Notes: generated by a model from the letters alone, not told the origin. Counted from the first letter of the stretch, positions 1-8,240 are shown. The stretch: 64,000 bases of DNA from Oscillospiraceae bacterium (GCA_017506735.1 JAFVMW010000073.1:20030-84029); one strand, 5' to 3'. Made by a program: numbers and translations.

Positions 1-1
1 G

Positions 2-1588
2 CTGCTGTTTGCCCCCAACCCTGCCGCGCCCCGGCTCCATCTGACCACCGCTTCCCCGGAAAACCCGGCGGAGCCTCCCATGTTCTGTATGCTGCTGCGC
101 AAGCACCTGTCCGGCGCGCGGCTTGTGAAGGTGGAGCAGATTCCCATGGAGCGGTGCGCTTCTTTCTATTTTGACACCATCGACGAGCTGGGCGACCCGG
201 TGCAGAAGCGCCTGGTCTGCGAGCTGATGGGCCGAACCTGCAACCTGTACCTGCTGGGCCCCGACGGACGGATCATCGACTGTCTGCGCCGCATCGGTCT
301 GGACGAGGGCCGTCGGCAGGCCTTGCCCGGCCTTTACTACCAGGAGCCGGAGCCCATCGCCAAGGAAGATCCCCTGGGTCTTTCCGAGGAGGATTACAGC
401 CGGATTCTTGCCATGCCCGGTGCGGACAGGCTGTCCGACCGGCTGATGGATGCCCTGGGCGGCCTGAGTCCCATGGTCTGCCGGGAGGCGGCGCTGTTCG
501 CCGCAGGGGACTGCGATGCCAGGATGGAGGCGCTGTCCGGAAGCACGGCGGAGAAGCTGTGGCTGTTCTTCCGGGAGCATCTGGGCCATCCCAAGCCCTA
601 TTTCACAAGGGGCAAGGACGGAGTTCCCAAGTATTTCGCCTTCTGCCCCATCCGGCAGTACGGGGATTATGAGGAAGCGGAAAGCTTCACCGCCCTGCTC
701 GACTCCTTCTACATCCTCCGGGACCGGAACGACGCCATGCGCCAGAAGAGCCAGACTGTGCGGAAAACCGTCACCAATCTCTGCCAGCGCATCAAAAAGA
801 AGATGGCCATCCAGGAAAAGGAGCTGGCCGCCACATTGGACCGGGAACGGCACCGCCAGCTGGGCGACATTGTCACCGCCAACATCCACGCCATCCGCAA
901 GGGCCAGAAGCTCCTGGAGACGGAGGATTTCTATGACGAGAACATGACTGTCATCCAGATCCCCCTGTCGGAGGTTTTGTCCCCCCAGGAGAACGCGGCG
1001 AAATTCTACAAGGACTACACCCGGATGAAGAACGCCCAGAAGGAGCTGACAAAGCAGCTGGAAATCGGCAGGGAAGAGCTTTCCTACCTGCAAAGCGTGC
1101 TGGAGGAGCTGAACCGGGCCGCCACCGAGCAGGAGCTGGAGGAAATCCGCCAGGAGCTGCAATCCGGGGGCTACCTGAAAAAGGACACGGTCAAAAAGAA
1201 GATGAAGCAGGCCAAGCTCCAGCTGCAGCGGTATGAGTCCACCGACGGCTTCGGCATCTACGTTGGCCGGAACAACCGGCAGAACGAGGAGCTGACCTTC
1301 AAGCTCGCCAACAAGAATGACATCTGGCTCCACGCCCAGAAGGTTCACGGCAGCCATGTGATCATCGCCAGCAACGGCCGCCCCGTCCCCGACGACACCA
1401 TCACCGAAGCCGCCCAGCTGGCGGCCTATTACTCCGAGGCCAGCCAGGGCGAGAATGTCCCCGTGGACGTGACCCCGGTGAAGCAGATCAAGAAGCCTGC
1501 CGGCGGCAAGCCCGGCATGGTCATTTACCACACCTACCGGACGGTCTATGTGGACCCCAAGCCCGATGTGGTGCTGCCGGAGTATTGA
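2..1588 (+). CDS. rqcH: Rqc2 homolog RqcH (NFACT family), 5'-truncated by window edge
   Basis: This protein recognises peptidyl-tRNA-obstructed 50S subunits and recruits tRNA-Ala to add C-terminal alanine tails in ribosome-associated quality control; older annotations call it fibronectin-binding protein A. The reading frame is open from base 2, and the residues before the first Met (LLFAPNPAAPRLHLT, then PPMFCMLLRKHL) are typical NFACT-N sequence, so the true start lies upstream of the window. The visible part has the end of NFACT-N, a helix-hairpin-helix/coiled-coil middle (RKTVTNLCQRIKKKMAIQ onward) and a C-terminal NFACT-R domain (DGFGIYVGRNNRQNEELTFK, then IWLHAQKVHGSHVII). Family identity is firm. 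The first part of the N-terminal domain is missing only because the window begins there. Confidence 0.93.
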   Translation: MLFAPNPAAPRLHLTTASPENPAEPPMFCMLLRKHLSGARLVKVEQIPMERCASFYFDTIDELGDPVQKRLVCELMGRTCNLYLLGPDGRIIDCLRRIGLDEGRRQALPGLYYQEPEPIAKEDPLGLSEEDYSRILAMPGADRLSDRLMDALGGLSPMVCREAALFAAGDCDARMEALSGSTAEKLWLFFREHLGHPKPYFTRGKDGVPKYFAFCPIRQYGDYEEAESFTALLDSFYILRDRNDAMRQKSQTVRKTVTNLCQRIKKKMAIQEKELAATLDRERHRQLGDIVTANIHAIRKGQKLLETEDFYDENMTVIQIPLSEVLSPQENAAKFYKDYTRMKNAQKELTKQLEIGREELSYLQSVLEELNRAATEQELEEIRQELQSGGYLKKDTVKKKMKQAKLQLQRYESTDGFGIYVGRNNRQNEELTFKLANKNDIWLHAQKVHGSHVIIASNGRPVPDDTITEAAQLAAYYSEASQGENVPVDVTPVKQIKKPAGGKPGMVIYHTYRTVYVDPKPDVVLPEY

Positions 1589-1597
1589 TTCTATATT

Positions 1598-1684
1598 GTA
1601 GGGGGCGGTGTCCTCGACGCCCCGGCGGCAATCGTGAGATTGCCGCTTTCGCGGCAGCGGGACGTCCGGGAGGCCGTCCCCTAC
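1598..1684. repeat. Family A palindromic intergenic repeat, medium class (87 bp)
   Basis: It begins GTAGGGGGCGG and ends CCGTCCCCTAC, so its outer arms pair. An inner GGCAATC/GATTGCC hairpin sits in the middle. Further copies lie at 5238, 15021, 19974, 22284, 23817, 26254, 51421 and 52780, with short or partial forms at 8019, 13363, 31149 and 34149. It lies between rqcH and the rpmH promoter. Confidence 0.85.
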
Positions 1685-1738
1685 GAATCCAATTTATCTT
1701 CCAAATCGAAATACCCACCGAAAAAGCGAAAATAATGG

Positions 1739-1767
1739 TTGACCTTCCGGAGGTTTTCGGTTATAAT
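1739..1767 (+). promoter_or_regulatory. Sigma-A promoter for rpmH
   Basis: TTGACC (1739-1744), a 17-bp spacer and TATAAT (1762-1767) stand about 100 bp before rpmH. The near-consensus match fits a highly expressed ribosomal protein gene. Confidence 0.85.
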
Positions 1768-1865
1768 ACACCGGTACGACTATGTTTGTACCCTAAAATG
1801 TGTTGCTGCGGCGGAGCGATCCGCTGTCTGAGCATAGAGAATTTCATTATAGGAGGTGTATCCGA

Positions 1866-2000
1866 ATGAAGCGTACCTACCAGCCCACCAAGCGTCACCG
1901 TTCCAAGGTTCACGGTTTCCGTCAGAGAATGGCAACTTCCAACGGCCACAAGGTTCTGGCCCGCCGTCGTGCCAAGGGCCGCAAGGTTCTGTCCGCCTGA
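1866..2000 (+). CDS. rpmH: 50S ribosomal protein L34
   Basis: This 44-residue basic protein starts [18 protein letters not shown] and ends GRKVLSA, which is the full and usual L34 sequence; it binds 23S rRNA in the large subunit. The ATG at 1866 is preceded by AGGAGG at 1851-1856. An in-frame ATG 66 bases upstream would add residues foreign to L34 and is rejected. It heads the conserved rpmH-rnpA-yidD-yidC-khpB order found near the replication origin in most Firmicutes. A terminator and a hairpin repeat separate it from rnpA. Confidence 0.98.
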   Translation: MKRTYQPTKRHRSKVHGFRQRMATSNGHKVLARRRAKGRKVLSA

Positions 2001-2065
2001 TACAGGTGAGAGCGTTTCGTCGGCTATTCCATAATGCCGCACACACGCTGACAACAGGAGCGAGT

Positions 2066-2109
2066 AGCGGGGCGAATGGCTATCACATTCGCCCCGCTCC
2101 CTGTTTTTT
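2066..2109 (+). terminator. Rho-independent terminator after rpmH
   Basis: A 13-bp perfect stem, AGCGGGGCGAATG (2066-2078) with CATTCGCCCCGCT (2086-2098), is followed by CCCTGTTTTTT. It probably limits readthrough from the strong rpmH promoter into rnpA. Confidence 0.85.
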
Positions 2110-2125
2110 GGGGTATTCGGGATGC

Positions 2126-2225
2126 GTCATTGCGAGCCAGCGGTTACGCTGGCGTGGCAATCTCCTGCGGGTATGGTAACGTACAGAAGGAGATTCCCAC
2201 GGTCGCTTCGCTCCCTCGGAATGAC
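2126..2225. repeat. Family D hairpin repeat (GTCATTGCGAG type), copy 1
   Basis: This 100-bp imperfect palindrome starts GTCATTGCGAGCC and ends CCTCGGAATGAC, with inner arms GTGGCAATCTCC and GGAGATTCCCAC. A related copy lies at 49392-49481. Its structure resembles the MITE-like 'cattgcgag' repeats scattered through many bacterial genomes. Confidence 0.8.
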
Positions 2226-2263
2226 ACCTGAAAAACAGGAATCTACCCAAGGAGGGAATTTGA

Positions 2264-2608
2264 ATGGAATACTCAAAATCCCTGAAGCTCAATCACATCT
2301 TCCGCCGTCTTTACGCCACCGGCGGCAAGGGCAACGCCTTTTTGGTGCTGTATGCCCGGCGCAACCGGGAGGGTATCAACCGGGTTGGTGTGACCGTGAG
2401 CAAAAAACTGGGAAAAGCGGTGGTTCGCAATCGGGTGCGGCGCCGTCTGCGGGAGGTATATCGGCTCCATGAAAGCCGTTTCCTGCCCGGGTGGGACATC
2501 GTTGTGGTGGCCCGGAGCCGTGCCGTCGAGGCAAGCTTTTCCGATCTGACCAAGGCCTATCTGACTTTGGCGAAAAAACTCGGTATCCTACGGGAGGAAA
2601 AGGTATGA
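2264..2608 (+). CDS. rnpA: Ribonuclease P protein component
   Basis: This is the protein subunit of RNase P, which helps the catalytic RNA bind and cleave the 5' leader of precursor tRNAs. The 114-residue length is normal. The diagnostic basic helix [13 protein letters not shown] (family RNR motif) lies near residues 56-68, preceded by [13 protein letters not shown]. An AAGGAGGG stands just before the ATG. Its stop overlaps the yidD start as ATGA, indicating translational coupling. The RNase P RNA gene itself was not found in the window. Confidence 0.97.
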   Translation: MEYSKSLKLNHIFRRLYATGGKGNAFLVLYARRNREGINRVGVTVSKKLGKAVVRNRVRRRLREVYRLHESRFLPGWDIVVVARSRAVEASFSDLTKAYLTLAKKLGILREEKV

Positions 2609-2817
2609 AAAAGCTCATGCTGTTTCTCATCCGTCTGTACCGGAAGGGAATCTCTCCCTACACACCCCCCTCCTGCCGCTACATTCCCACCTGCTCGGAG
2701 TACGCCCTCCAGGCAATCGAGAAGTACGGCGCCATCAAGGGGGGCGCTCTGGCAGTCAGGCGCATCTGCCGCTGCCATCCCTGGTCCAAACGGGGCCCCT
2801 TTGACCCTGTTCCGTGA
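2605..2817 (+). CDS. yidD: Membrane protein insertion efficiency factor YidD
   Basis: YidD is a small amphipathic inner-membrane-associated protein that assists YidC-dependent insertion. The 70-residue product carries the family signature: [11 protein letters not shown], then [20 protein letters not shown] and [16 protein letters not shown]. The conserved cysteines are present in both motifs. The ATG at 2605 overlaps the rnpA stop by four bases, and yidC follows after 36 bases. It is the standard operon position and length for the family. Confidence 0.97.
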   Translation: MKKLMLFLIRLYRKGISPYTPPSCRYIPTCSEYALQAIEKYGAIKGGALAVRRICRCHPWSKRGPFDPVP

Positions 2818-2853
2818 CCCCACATCAATCCAACAACATCAGGAGGAACACTC

Positions 2854-4083
2854 ATGTTTTTGGCATTCAAGCTGTCTGACCTGATCACCGTGCCCTTTGG
2901 CTGGGTGCTGGGTCAGCTCTACAATCTCACCGGCAATTACGGTATCAGTCTGATTCTGTTTTCTTTCATCGTCTACATGGCTCTGCTGCCTGTCACCGCA
3001 AAGAGCAAGCAGGGCACCATGAAGATGTCCCGTCTGCAGCCCCGGATTCAGGACATCCAGAAGCGCTACGCCTCCGACCCCAACAAGCAGAACGAAGCCA
3101 TGCAGAAGCTCTATGAGGAGGAAGGCCTGAGCATGTACTCCGGCTGTCTGTGGAGCTTCGTGCCCCTGTTCGTGCTGCTGCCCCTGTTCACCATCATCCG
3201 TAACCCCATGATCTACATCCTGGGCGAGAGCGAGGAGATCGTGAACCAGATCATTGAGATCATCAAGGGTCTGGACCCCAGCCTCTTCGGCAGCAACAAC
3301 TACTACGATCAGGTCACTGCCGCCTCCGTCGTCGCCAAGTACGCCGCCGAGATCAAGGAAGCCATCCCTGCTGTGGGCGAGGCTACCCTGGCCGGCATCA
3401 ACTTCGAATTCCTGGGCATCAACATCGGTGCCGTCCCCTCCTTCACTTTCTGGAGCTGGGAGAAGTTTGACTGGGCCCACATCGGCCTGTTCCTGATCCC
3501 CGTGCTGTCCGCCGGCGCTCAGTTTATCCAGAGCCAGCTGATGATGAAGCTGAACAACTCCGTCATCACCAACGAGAAGGGCGTTCAGGATGAGGAAACC
3601 GCCAATAATTCCCAGGCTGCCCAGACCAGCAAGACCATGATGTGGATGATGCCCATCATGAGCCTGTGGATCGGCTTCACCGCCTCCGCCGCACTGTCCA
3701 TTTACTGGTTCGTGGGCGGTATCGTCCGCACCATCCAGGACGTGATCCTGACCAAGCACTACCGCAAGATCTATGACGCTGAGGATGCCGTCCGGCTCCA
3801 GCGCGCCATGGAGGAGGAAGCCATCGAGGCTGAGAAGGAGCGCATCCGTGCCGAGCGCCGCGCCGCCAACCCCGAGGGCATCACCGCCAACACCAGCAAA
3901 AAGAAGCTCGCCAAGGCCGAGCGTGAAAAGGATGCCGCCGCCAAGGCTGCCGCCGCAAGAGAATACGCCCTGAAGAAGGGCCTGACTGTGGAAGAGACCG
4001 AGGAGAAGGAAGTTCTGTCCGGCATCCCCGAGCGTCCCTTCTGCAAGGGCCGTGCCTACGATCCCAACCGTTACCAGCGGTAA
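2854..4083 (+). CDS. yidC: Membrane protein insertase YidC/Oxa1
   Basis: This insertase places membrane proteins in the lipid bilayer alone or with SecYEG. The 409-residue protein has the Gram-positive form, without the large periplasmic domain of enterobacterial YidC. A first hydrophobic segment near residues 22-50 is followed by the YidC-type helical hairpin (SKQGTMKMSRLQPRIQDIQ, then DPNKQNEAMQKLYEEEG). Later membrane segments include LWSFVPLFVLLPLFTI and the MMWMMPIMSLWIGF stretch. The C-terminal tail of about 100 residues is rich in Glu, Lys and Ala. No lipobox is evident at the N terminus. AGGAGG precedes the start. Confidence 0.96.
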   Translation: MFLAFKLSDLITVPFGWVLGQLYNLTGNYGISLILFSFIVYMALLPVTAKSKQGTMKMSRLQPRIQDIQKRYASDPNKQNEAMQKLYEEEGLSMYSGCLWSFVPLFVLLPLFTIIRNPMIYILGESEEIVNQIIEIIKGLDPSLFGSNNYYDQVTAASVVAKYAAEIKEAIPAVGEATLAGINFEFLGINIGAVPSFTFWSWEKFDWAHIGLFLIPVLSAGAQFIQSQLMMKLNNSVITNEKGVQDEETANNSQAAQTSKTMMWMMPIMSLWIGFTASAALSIYWFVGGIVRTIQDVILTKHYRKIYDAEDAVRLQRAMEEEAIEAEKERIRAERRAANPEGITANTSKKKLAKAEREKDAAAKAAAAREYALKKGLTVEETEEKEVLSGIPERPFCKGRAYDPNRYQR

Positions 4084-4102
4084 CCAGGAGGAGTAACTAC
4101 AC

Positions 4103-5056
4103 ATGGAAAAGAGCATTATTACCACCGGCAAGACCATCGACGCCGCCGTTGAGGCAGCCTGCGCCCAGCTTGGTCTGACCCGTGACGACATCAGCTATCA
4201 GGTGCTGACCCTGCCCAAGAACGGCTTCCTGGGCATCGGCGCGGTTCCTGCCAAGGTTCAGGTGACCTACGAGGCCCCCGATCTGAAGCCTGCCGAGCCC
4301 AAGGCCGCACCTGCGGAGCCTGCCGCTCCCAAGGTGGCCCTGTCCTCCGCTTCCCGTTCCAAGCCCAAGACTGAGAAGCCTGCCGCTCCCAAGGCAGAGC
4401 CCAAGGCCGCTCCTGCCCCCAAGGCAGAAAAGCCCGTGGAAGTCAAGGCCGAGGCCAAGCCCGAGCCCAAGGCAGAGAAGCCCGAGAAGGCGGAAAAGCC
4501 CAAGGCTCCCAAGGCAGAGAAGCCTGCCAAGGTCAAGGAGCCCAGAGAGCCCCGGGAACCCAAGGCTCCCAAGGCCGAGCGCACCTACGAGGCTGCCGCT
4601 CCCGGCTCCAACGAGGAGAAGATTGAGCAGTTTATCAAGGGCCTGCTTGAGAACATGGGTTCTCCTGCCGTCCCCCACGCATGGCAGACCGAGGAAGGCA
4701 CCTACCGTGTGGATCTCACCGGTGAGGGTCTGGGCTTCCTGATCGGCCGCCGGGGCGAGACCCTGGACGCCATCCAGCACCTGGCCAACTACGCCGTGAA
4801 CCGGAATGTGGAGGGCCACATCCGCATCAATGTGGATGCCGAGTCCTACCGCCAGAAGCGTGAGGACAGCCTGCGCCGCTACGCCCGGAAGAAGGCCCAG
4901 CAGGTGCTGAAGGTCCGCCGCCGCACCACCCTGGAGCCCATGAACGCCTACGAGCGTCATGTGATCCACGCCTCCCTCCAGGACATGGACAACATCACCA
5001 CCCACTCCACCGGCACCGAACCCAACCGCCGCGTGGTCATTGAGTACGTGAGATAA
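4103..5056 (+). CDS. khpB: RNA-binding protein KhpB (Jag/EloR) with long Lys/Pro/Ala linker
   Basis: KhpB is a cytosolic RNA-binding protein that works with KhpA and in several Firmicutes influences cell elongation. Three parts are visible in the 317 residues: a Jag-N domain (1 to about 58, ending LPKNGFLGIGAVPAKVQVTY), a linker of about 105 residues made mainly of Pro, Lys, Ala and Glu, and a KH plus R3H C-terminal region. The KH loop reads FLIGRRGETLDAIQHLANY and the R3H core is YERHVIHASLQ. The linker is unusually long and has repeated KAEKP/KAPKAE units. The gene follows yidC by 19 bases and shares its operon. Confidence 0.95.
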   Translation: MEKSIITTGKTIDAAVEAACAQLGLTRDDISYQVLTLPKNGFLGIGAVPAKVQVTYEAPDLKPAEPKAAPAEPAAPKVALSSASRSKPKTEKPAAPKAEPKAAPAPKAEKPVEVKAEAKPEPKAEKPEKAEKPKAPKAEKPAKVKEPREPREPKAPKAERTYEAAAPGSNEEKIEQFIKGLLENMGSPAVPHAWQTEEGTYRVDLTGEGLGFLIGRRGETLDAIQHLANYAVNRNVEGHIRINVDAESYRQKREDSLRRYARKKAQQVLKVRRRTTLEPMNAYERHVIHASLQDMDNITTHSTGTEPNRRVVIEYVR

Positions 5057-5138
5057 GCGGCGAGTCGCCGCGGACAATTCGTGCGCAGGTGCGTTTGTAA
5101 TTGTCCAGCAAGTAAAAACAGCTCGATAACAGCATTCC
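5057..5138. repeat. Family B intergenic repeat, copy 1
   Basis: It starts directly after the khpB stop with the palindrome GCGGCGAGTCGCCGC, then GACAATTCGTGCGCAGGTGCG and a degenerate tail containing AACAGCTCGA. Related copies occur near 8166, 11089, 17689, 19868, 28381, 31081 and 51332, in both orientations. Confidence 0.65.
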
Positions 5139-5141
5139 ATA

Positions 5142-5166
5142 GGCCGCCCACCCGGGCGGCCTTTTT
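5142..5166 (+). terminator. Terminator after khpB operon
   Basis: AGGCCGCCC pairs with GGGCGGCCT across a short loop and is followed by TTTTT. It closes the rnpA-yidD-yidC-khpB transcript. Confidence 0.85.
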
Positions 5167-5237
5167 CCGTGGATGGGGAATGGGGACCGCCGTGGCGGTC
5201 CCCATTGGGTATGCAGAAGCAGTCCCAAATACGAATC

Positions 5238-5323
5238 GTAGGGGACGGCGTCCCCGACGTCCCGTGCCGCGTAAGCGGCAATCAGAGATCGCCGAGCGGG
5301 TCGTCCAGGAGGCCGACCCCTAC
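5238..5323. repeat. Family A repeat, medium class (86 bp)
   Basis: It runs from GTAGGGGACGGCG to GGCCGACCCCTAC, with the inner GGCAATC...GATCGCCG arm. With family B copy 1 and the two terminator-like hairpins it fills the 321-bp gap between khpB and the next gene. Confidence 0.85.
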
Positions 5324-5345
5324 AAACTGGTTAATCGACAGTCTG

Positions 5346-5369
5346 AAGGCCGCCCATCCGGGCGGCCTT
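5346..5369 (-). terminator. Hairpin downstream of the minus-strand small gene
   Basis: AAGGCCGCCC (5346-5355) pairs with GGGCGGCCTT (5360-5369). It lies just past the stop of the gene at 5378-5821 but lacks a long U-tract on the minus strand, so termination is only a suggestion. Confidence 0.45.
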
Positions 5370-5377
5370 TGCCGGCT

Positions 5378-5821
5378 TCATCGGCTCTGCAAAACCCCCA
5401 GCAGCTCCAGAAGCTCCAGGGCCTGACGCTCGTACCGGTCCCGGAGCTGTTCCGTCACCCCCTGGGGCAGCCCGGGGAGCTGGGCATCCTCCAGCAGAGC
5501 CAGGCCCTTTTTCCGCAGCTCCCAGCACTGCTGCGCCAGACCCTCCGGGGTTCCCCGGAGGCTGTGCCGGGGCTGGGACGGACGGGGGAGGTCTGTGAGG
5601 GAGCAAATTCCTGCCAGAATCATCCGGTTTTTCCGGTTCTCCTGCCGGAGCCGGGCCATCAGCCGGTTCCCCGACAGCAGGGGAAGCCGGGCAAGCTGGC
5701 TGTAAAACGCTTCCGTTTCCTCCTCCAGCGCCATCAGCGCCTGGAGCGGCTCCTCCCGGGTCTGTCCGCCCCGAACCCGGTTCCATACCTGCCGGGCCTG
5801 AATGGGATCGATTTGGTCCAT
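5378..5821 (-). CDS. Hypothetical helical protein, 147 aa
   Basis: I do not recognise a named family. The product (MDQIDPIQARQVWNRV start) is soluble and predicted mostly helical, rich in Leu, Glu and Arg, with no signal peptide or membrane segment. The pattern ALMALEEETEAFYSQLARL resembles the first helix of ferritin-like proteins, in which Glu and Tyr face a metal site. The later helices lack a clear ExxH, so this is only a hint. A purine-rich AGCAGGAGGTGG lies just before the ATG, supporting translation from 5821. It is a single gene between repeats and is convergent with khpB. Confidence 0.7.
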   Translation of the reverse strand: MDQIDPIQARQVWNRVRGGQTREEPLQALMALEEETEAFYSQLARLPLLSGNRLMARLRQENRKNRMILAGICSLTDLPRPSQPRHSLRGTPEGLAQQCWELRKKGLALLEDAQLPGLPQGVTEQLRDRYERQALELLELLGVLQSR

Positions 5822-5904
5822 AAGCCACCTCCTGCTTTTCTTCAGAATCAGCCTATGCGCCGGGCCGGAAAAACAGAACCGGAATGCCCCCGAAAGCGGT
5901 GGGG

Positions 5905-5933
5905 TTGATTTTGTTTGGGAAATATGGTATATT
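5905..5933 (+). promoter_or_regulatory. Promoter for Cys-repeat lipoprotein
   Basis: TTGATT (5905-5910), a 17-bp spacer and TATATT (5928-5933) lie 31 bases before the ATG at 5965. Confidence 0.7.
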
Positions 5934-5964
5934 ATGGTTAAACCAAAAGAAATGCGGTGATTTT

Positions 5965-6888
5965 ATGAAAAAAAGAATGCTGCTCCCCTTGCTGGGAGTT
6001 TTGATGGCAGCCCTGCTTGCCGGCTGCTTCTGTTCTCACGACAGCTGGGCCGAGGCGGACTGCGATACCCCCCGTACCTGTGAAAGCTGCGGCAAAACCG
6101 AGGGCGAGCCTGCCGGCCATGACTGGCAGGAGGCCCGTTGCGATCTCCCCAAAACCTGCGCCCGGTGCGGTCTGACCGAAGGCGAGCCCGGTGTCCACGA
6201 CTGGCAGGAGGCCGCCTGCGAGACCCCCAGGCGCTGCACCCTCTGCCATGCCACCCAGGGCGAGCCTGCCGGCCACTACTGGATGCCTGCCACCACCGAG
6301 CATCCCCAGACCTGCTCGGTCTGCGGCAAGGAAACCGGTGAGCGGATTGCCACCGATCCCCGGTTCACCACCGCCGCCAATGAGCCCCTCTTCGGCATCT
6401 GGGAGGGCGAGCTGACCGTACCGGTCACTGAGCTGGGCATCGGCCTGACGATGGAGGGTATGACCGCCCGGATGGCCTACCGGGTGATCTTCAACAACGA
6501 CGGCACCATGCTGGTGAGCCGTGTTCCTGTGGATGGGGAGGAGATCCTCCGGGCCATGGCCGCCCAGGAGGCGGAGCAGGTCTACCTGCTCTTTGAGTGG
6601 GACGGCTACAGCCGTGCCGAGGCGGAAGCCGCCATCCGAAAGACCTACGACATGACCATGGAGGAATATGTCCGGATGCAGATGGGAGATGTGGACGTGC
6701 TGGGAATGTTCTCCGACCAGGTGGAGCAGTACGTGTACTACCTGGAGGGCCAGATCCTCCACCGGGCCGCGGACTGGAGCCGTCAGATGGGCCGCAATGC
6801 CTGCACCCTGGAGCGGAATGTGCTGAACCTGTCCCTGGACGGCGCGGAAGCCGCCCCCTTCACCCGGGTAGAGGAACGGGGCCGTTAA
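5965..6888 (+). CDS. Lipoprotein with four Cys-rich 26-residue repeats
   Basis: The N terminus is a lipoprotein signal (MKKRMLLPLL, then LLAGC) with the lipidated Cys at residue 21, so the protein should sit on the outer face of the membrane. Residues 25-129 hold four tandem units of 26 residues with the pattern HDWxEAxCDxPxTCxxCGxT and then EGEPAG. Three units have Cys-x5-Cys-x2-Cys; the fourth has lost its first Cys. Such repeats are common in surface proteins of gut Firmicutes and look like small metal-binding or disulfide-braced modules. The remaining 180 residues (from about 130) are a globular domain of unknown function. The ATG at 5965 was chosen for its signal peptide; an upstream in-frame ATG would bury it. 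Confidence 0.8.
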   Translation: MKKRMLLPLLGVLMAALLAGCFCSHDSWAEADCDTPRTCESCGKTEGEPAGHDWQEARCDLPKTCARCGLTEGEPGVHDWQEAACETPRRCTLCHATQGEPAGHYWMPATTEHPQTCSVCGKETGERIATDPRFTTAANEPLFGIWEGELTVPVTELGIGLTMEGMTARMAYRVIFNNDGTMLVSRVPVDGEEILRAMAAQEAEQVYLLFEWDGYSRAEAEAAIRKTYDMTMEEYVRMQMGDVDVLGMFSDQVEQYVYYLEGQILHRAADWSRQMGRNACTLERNVLNLSLDGAEAAPFTRVEERGR

Positions 6889-6973
6889 TTTGCAGCTTAC
6901 CGCGGTGAAATGCTGAATTGTGGAGTCGCTTCGCAACAGATATCAAATTCATTATTTTTATCAACAAAGACAA

Positions 6974-7009
6974 CTTCCCCCTGCCGCTGAATTATGCGGC
7001 AGGGGGAAG
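6974..7009. terminator. Bidirectional terminator between lipoprotein gene and PfkB kinase
   Basis: A 14-bp perfect stem, CTTCCCCCTGCCGC (6974-6987) with GCGGCAGGGGGAAG (6996-7009), separates two convergent genes. T-rich sequence follows on both strands. Confidence 0.85.
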
Positions 7010-7013
7010 CATT

Positions 7014-7943
7014 TTATTCTACAGTCACATCCAGACCCAGCTCGCTGGGCATGAACCGGGGGCAGACATTTTCGGAGGAGGTGATGACGGAGGCGGCCAG
7101 GTAGGTGCCGATGTCCACGGCATCCTTCAGACTCTTGCCGTAGGTCAGGCCGATGGATACGCCGGCACAGAAGGCATCGCCTGCGCCGGTGGTGTCCTTC
7201 ACCTGGACAGGCCGGGCCGGGCAGATGCCCTTGTCGCCGCAACGGTCTGCATACACCGCGCCGTCGCCGCCCATGGTCACCACCATGGCAGGAATGTTGG
7301 CCCGAACAACCCGGTCGGACAGAATATCACGCATCTGCTCCGGGGTCTTGCCCTCATAGTCGTCCAGGAACAGCAGACCTGCCTCCTGCTGGTTGCAGAT
7401 GAAGCAGTCGAATTTCTGGAGGAAGTCCCGGCGCTCGGCGGCGATGCTCATGTTGGACACCAGGGCATAGAGCTTGGTGTGGTATTTCGCCGCCAGGTCA
7501 AAGACCTTCTTGACGATGTCCTTGTGCAGATCCACCTGGAGCACCACAGAATCGGCGTTTTCGAAGATCTCGTCGCCTTTGTGCTCCAGCAGGTCCACCA
7601 GAGGGTAGGCGTTGGGCCGCTTGGAGATGGAGCCTGCCACATCGCCGTTGCTGTCGAACACTGCCAGCCACAGGCCCAGACCGTCGGGCTGGGTCAGCAC
7701 ATAGTCGCAGTTGACCTTGTGCTTGCGGAGCTTTTCCAGCACGGCCTTGCCCATGGGGGAATCATCCACAATGCCCAAATAGGTGGGCCGAAGCTCCACG
7801 TTGGCGATGTCCTCCACCACGTTCCGGGCCACGCCGCCATGGATGTACTCCACCCGGCCCACATTCCGTCCGGTGGGGATGTAAGCGTCCTCCGGGAAGC
7901 CCTTGATGTCCATAAAGGAAGTGCCAATGACTACGATACCCAT
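7014..7943 (-). CDS. PfkB/ribokinase-family carbohydrate kinase
   Basis: This cytosolic kinase transfers phosphate from ATP to a sugar or nucleoside hydroxyl. The 309 residues match the family length. The C-terminal signature DTTGAGDAFCAG contains the catalytic Asp and the anion-hole glycines, and GGVARNVVEDIANV matches the N-terminal substrate-binding motif. MVVTMGGDGAVY precedes the signature. The exact substrate cannot be read from the sequence; adenosine, pseudouridine, ribose and fructose derivatives are all possible. GGAGG stands about nine bases before the ATG. The gene ends at a bidirectional terminator. Confidence 0.88.
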   Translation of the reverse strand: MGIVVIGTSFMDIKGFPEDAYIPTGRNVGRVEYIHGGVARNVVEDIANVELRPTYLGIVDDSPMGKAVLEKLRKHKVNCDYVLTQPDGLGLWLAVFDSNGDVAGSISKRPNAYPLVDLLEHKGDEIFENADSVVLQVDLHKDIVKKVFDLAAKYHTKLYALVSNMSIAAERRDFLQKFDCFICNQQEAGLLFLDDYEGKTPEQMRDILSDRVVRANIPAMVVTMGGDGAVYADRCGDKGICPARPVQVKDTTGAGDAFCAGVSIGLTYGKSLKDAVDIGTYLAASVITSSENVCPRFMPSELGLDVTVE

Positions 7944-8018
7944 GAATTGATCCTCCTTGGATGGTGTTTTGATTGAAATGATGTAGGAAAATTGGAGTTT
8001 GGTGAGCTGTCTTATTTC

Positions 8019-8081
8019 GTAGGGGACGGGTTCCCCGTCCCCTACGGTATCATCGAAACACCCCTACAAACTCCAATTGTC
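8019..8081. repeat. Family A repeat, short class with outer flank
   Basis: The 27-bp palindromic core GTAGGGGACGGG...CCCGTCCCCTAC (8019-8045) is followed by GGTATCATCGAAACACCCCT and then ACAAACTCCAATTG, a flank shared with copies at 22284, 23817 and 34149. On the other side ATTGGAGTTTGG (7991-8002) forms the matching arm. Confidence 0.8.
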
Positions 8082-8165
8082 AGAGCTGCCGTGTTCGAGC
8101 GTGGTGCTCCGCGCAGCGAATCCAGAATCCCAATGATTGCCGGTGGCAATCATACCGATACAAAT

Positions 8166-8236
8166 TCAACTCGCATGACAACTGCAAACGCACCTGCGCA
8201 CGAATTGTCAGCGGCGACTCGCCGCCAAACTCCAAT
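8166..8236. repeat. Family B repeat, copy 2 (reverse orientation)
   Basis: It reads CAACTCGCATGACAACTGCA, then CGCACCTGCGCACGAATTGT and GGCGGCGAGTCGCC on the reverse strand. Together with the preceding family A copy it accounts for most of the 163-297 bp between the PfkB and DegV genes. Sequence 8083-8165 is a degenerate extension with no gene. Confidence 0.65.
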
Positions 8237-8240
8237 TGAT

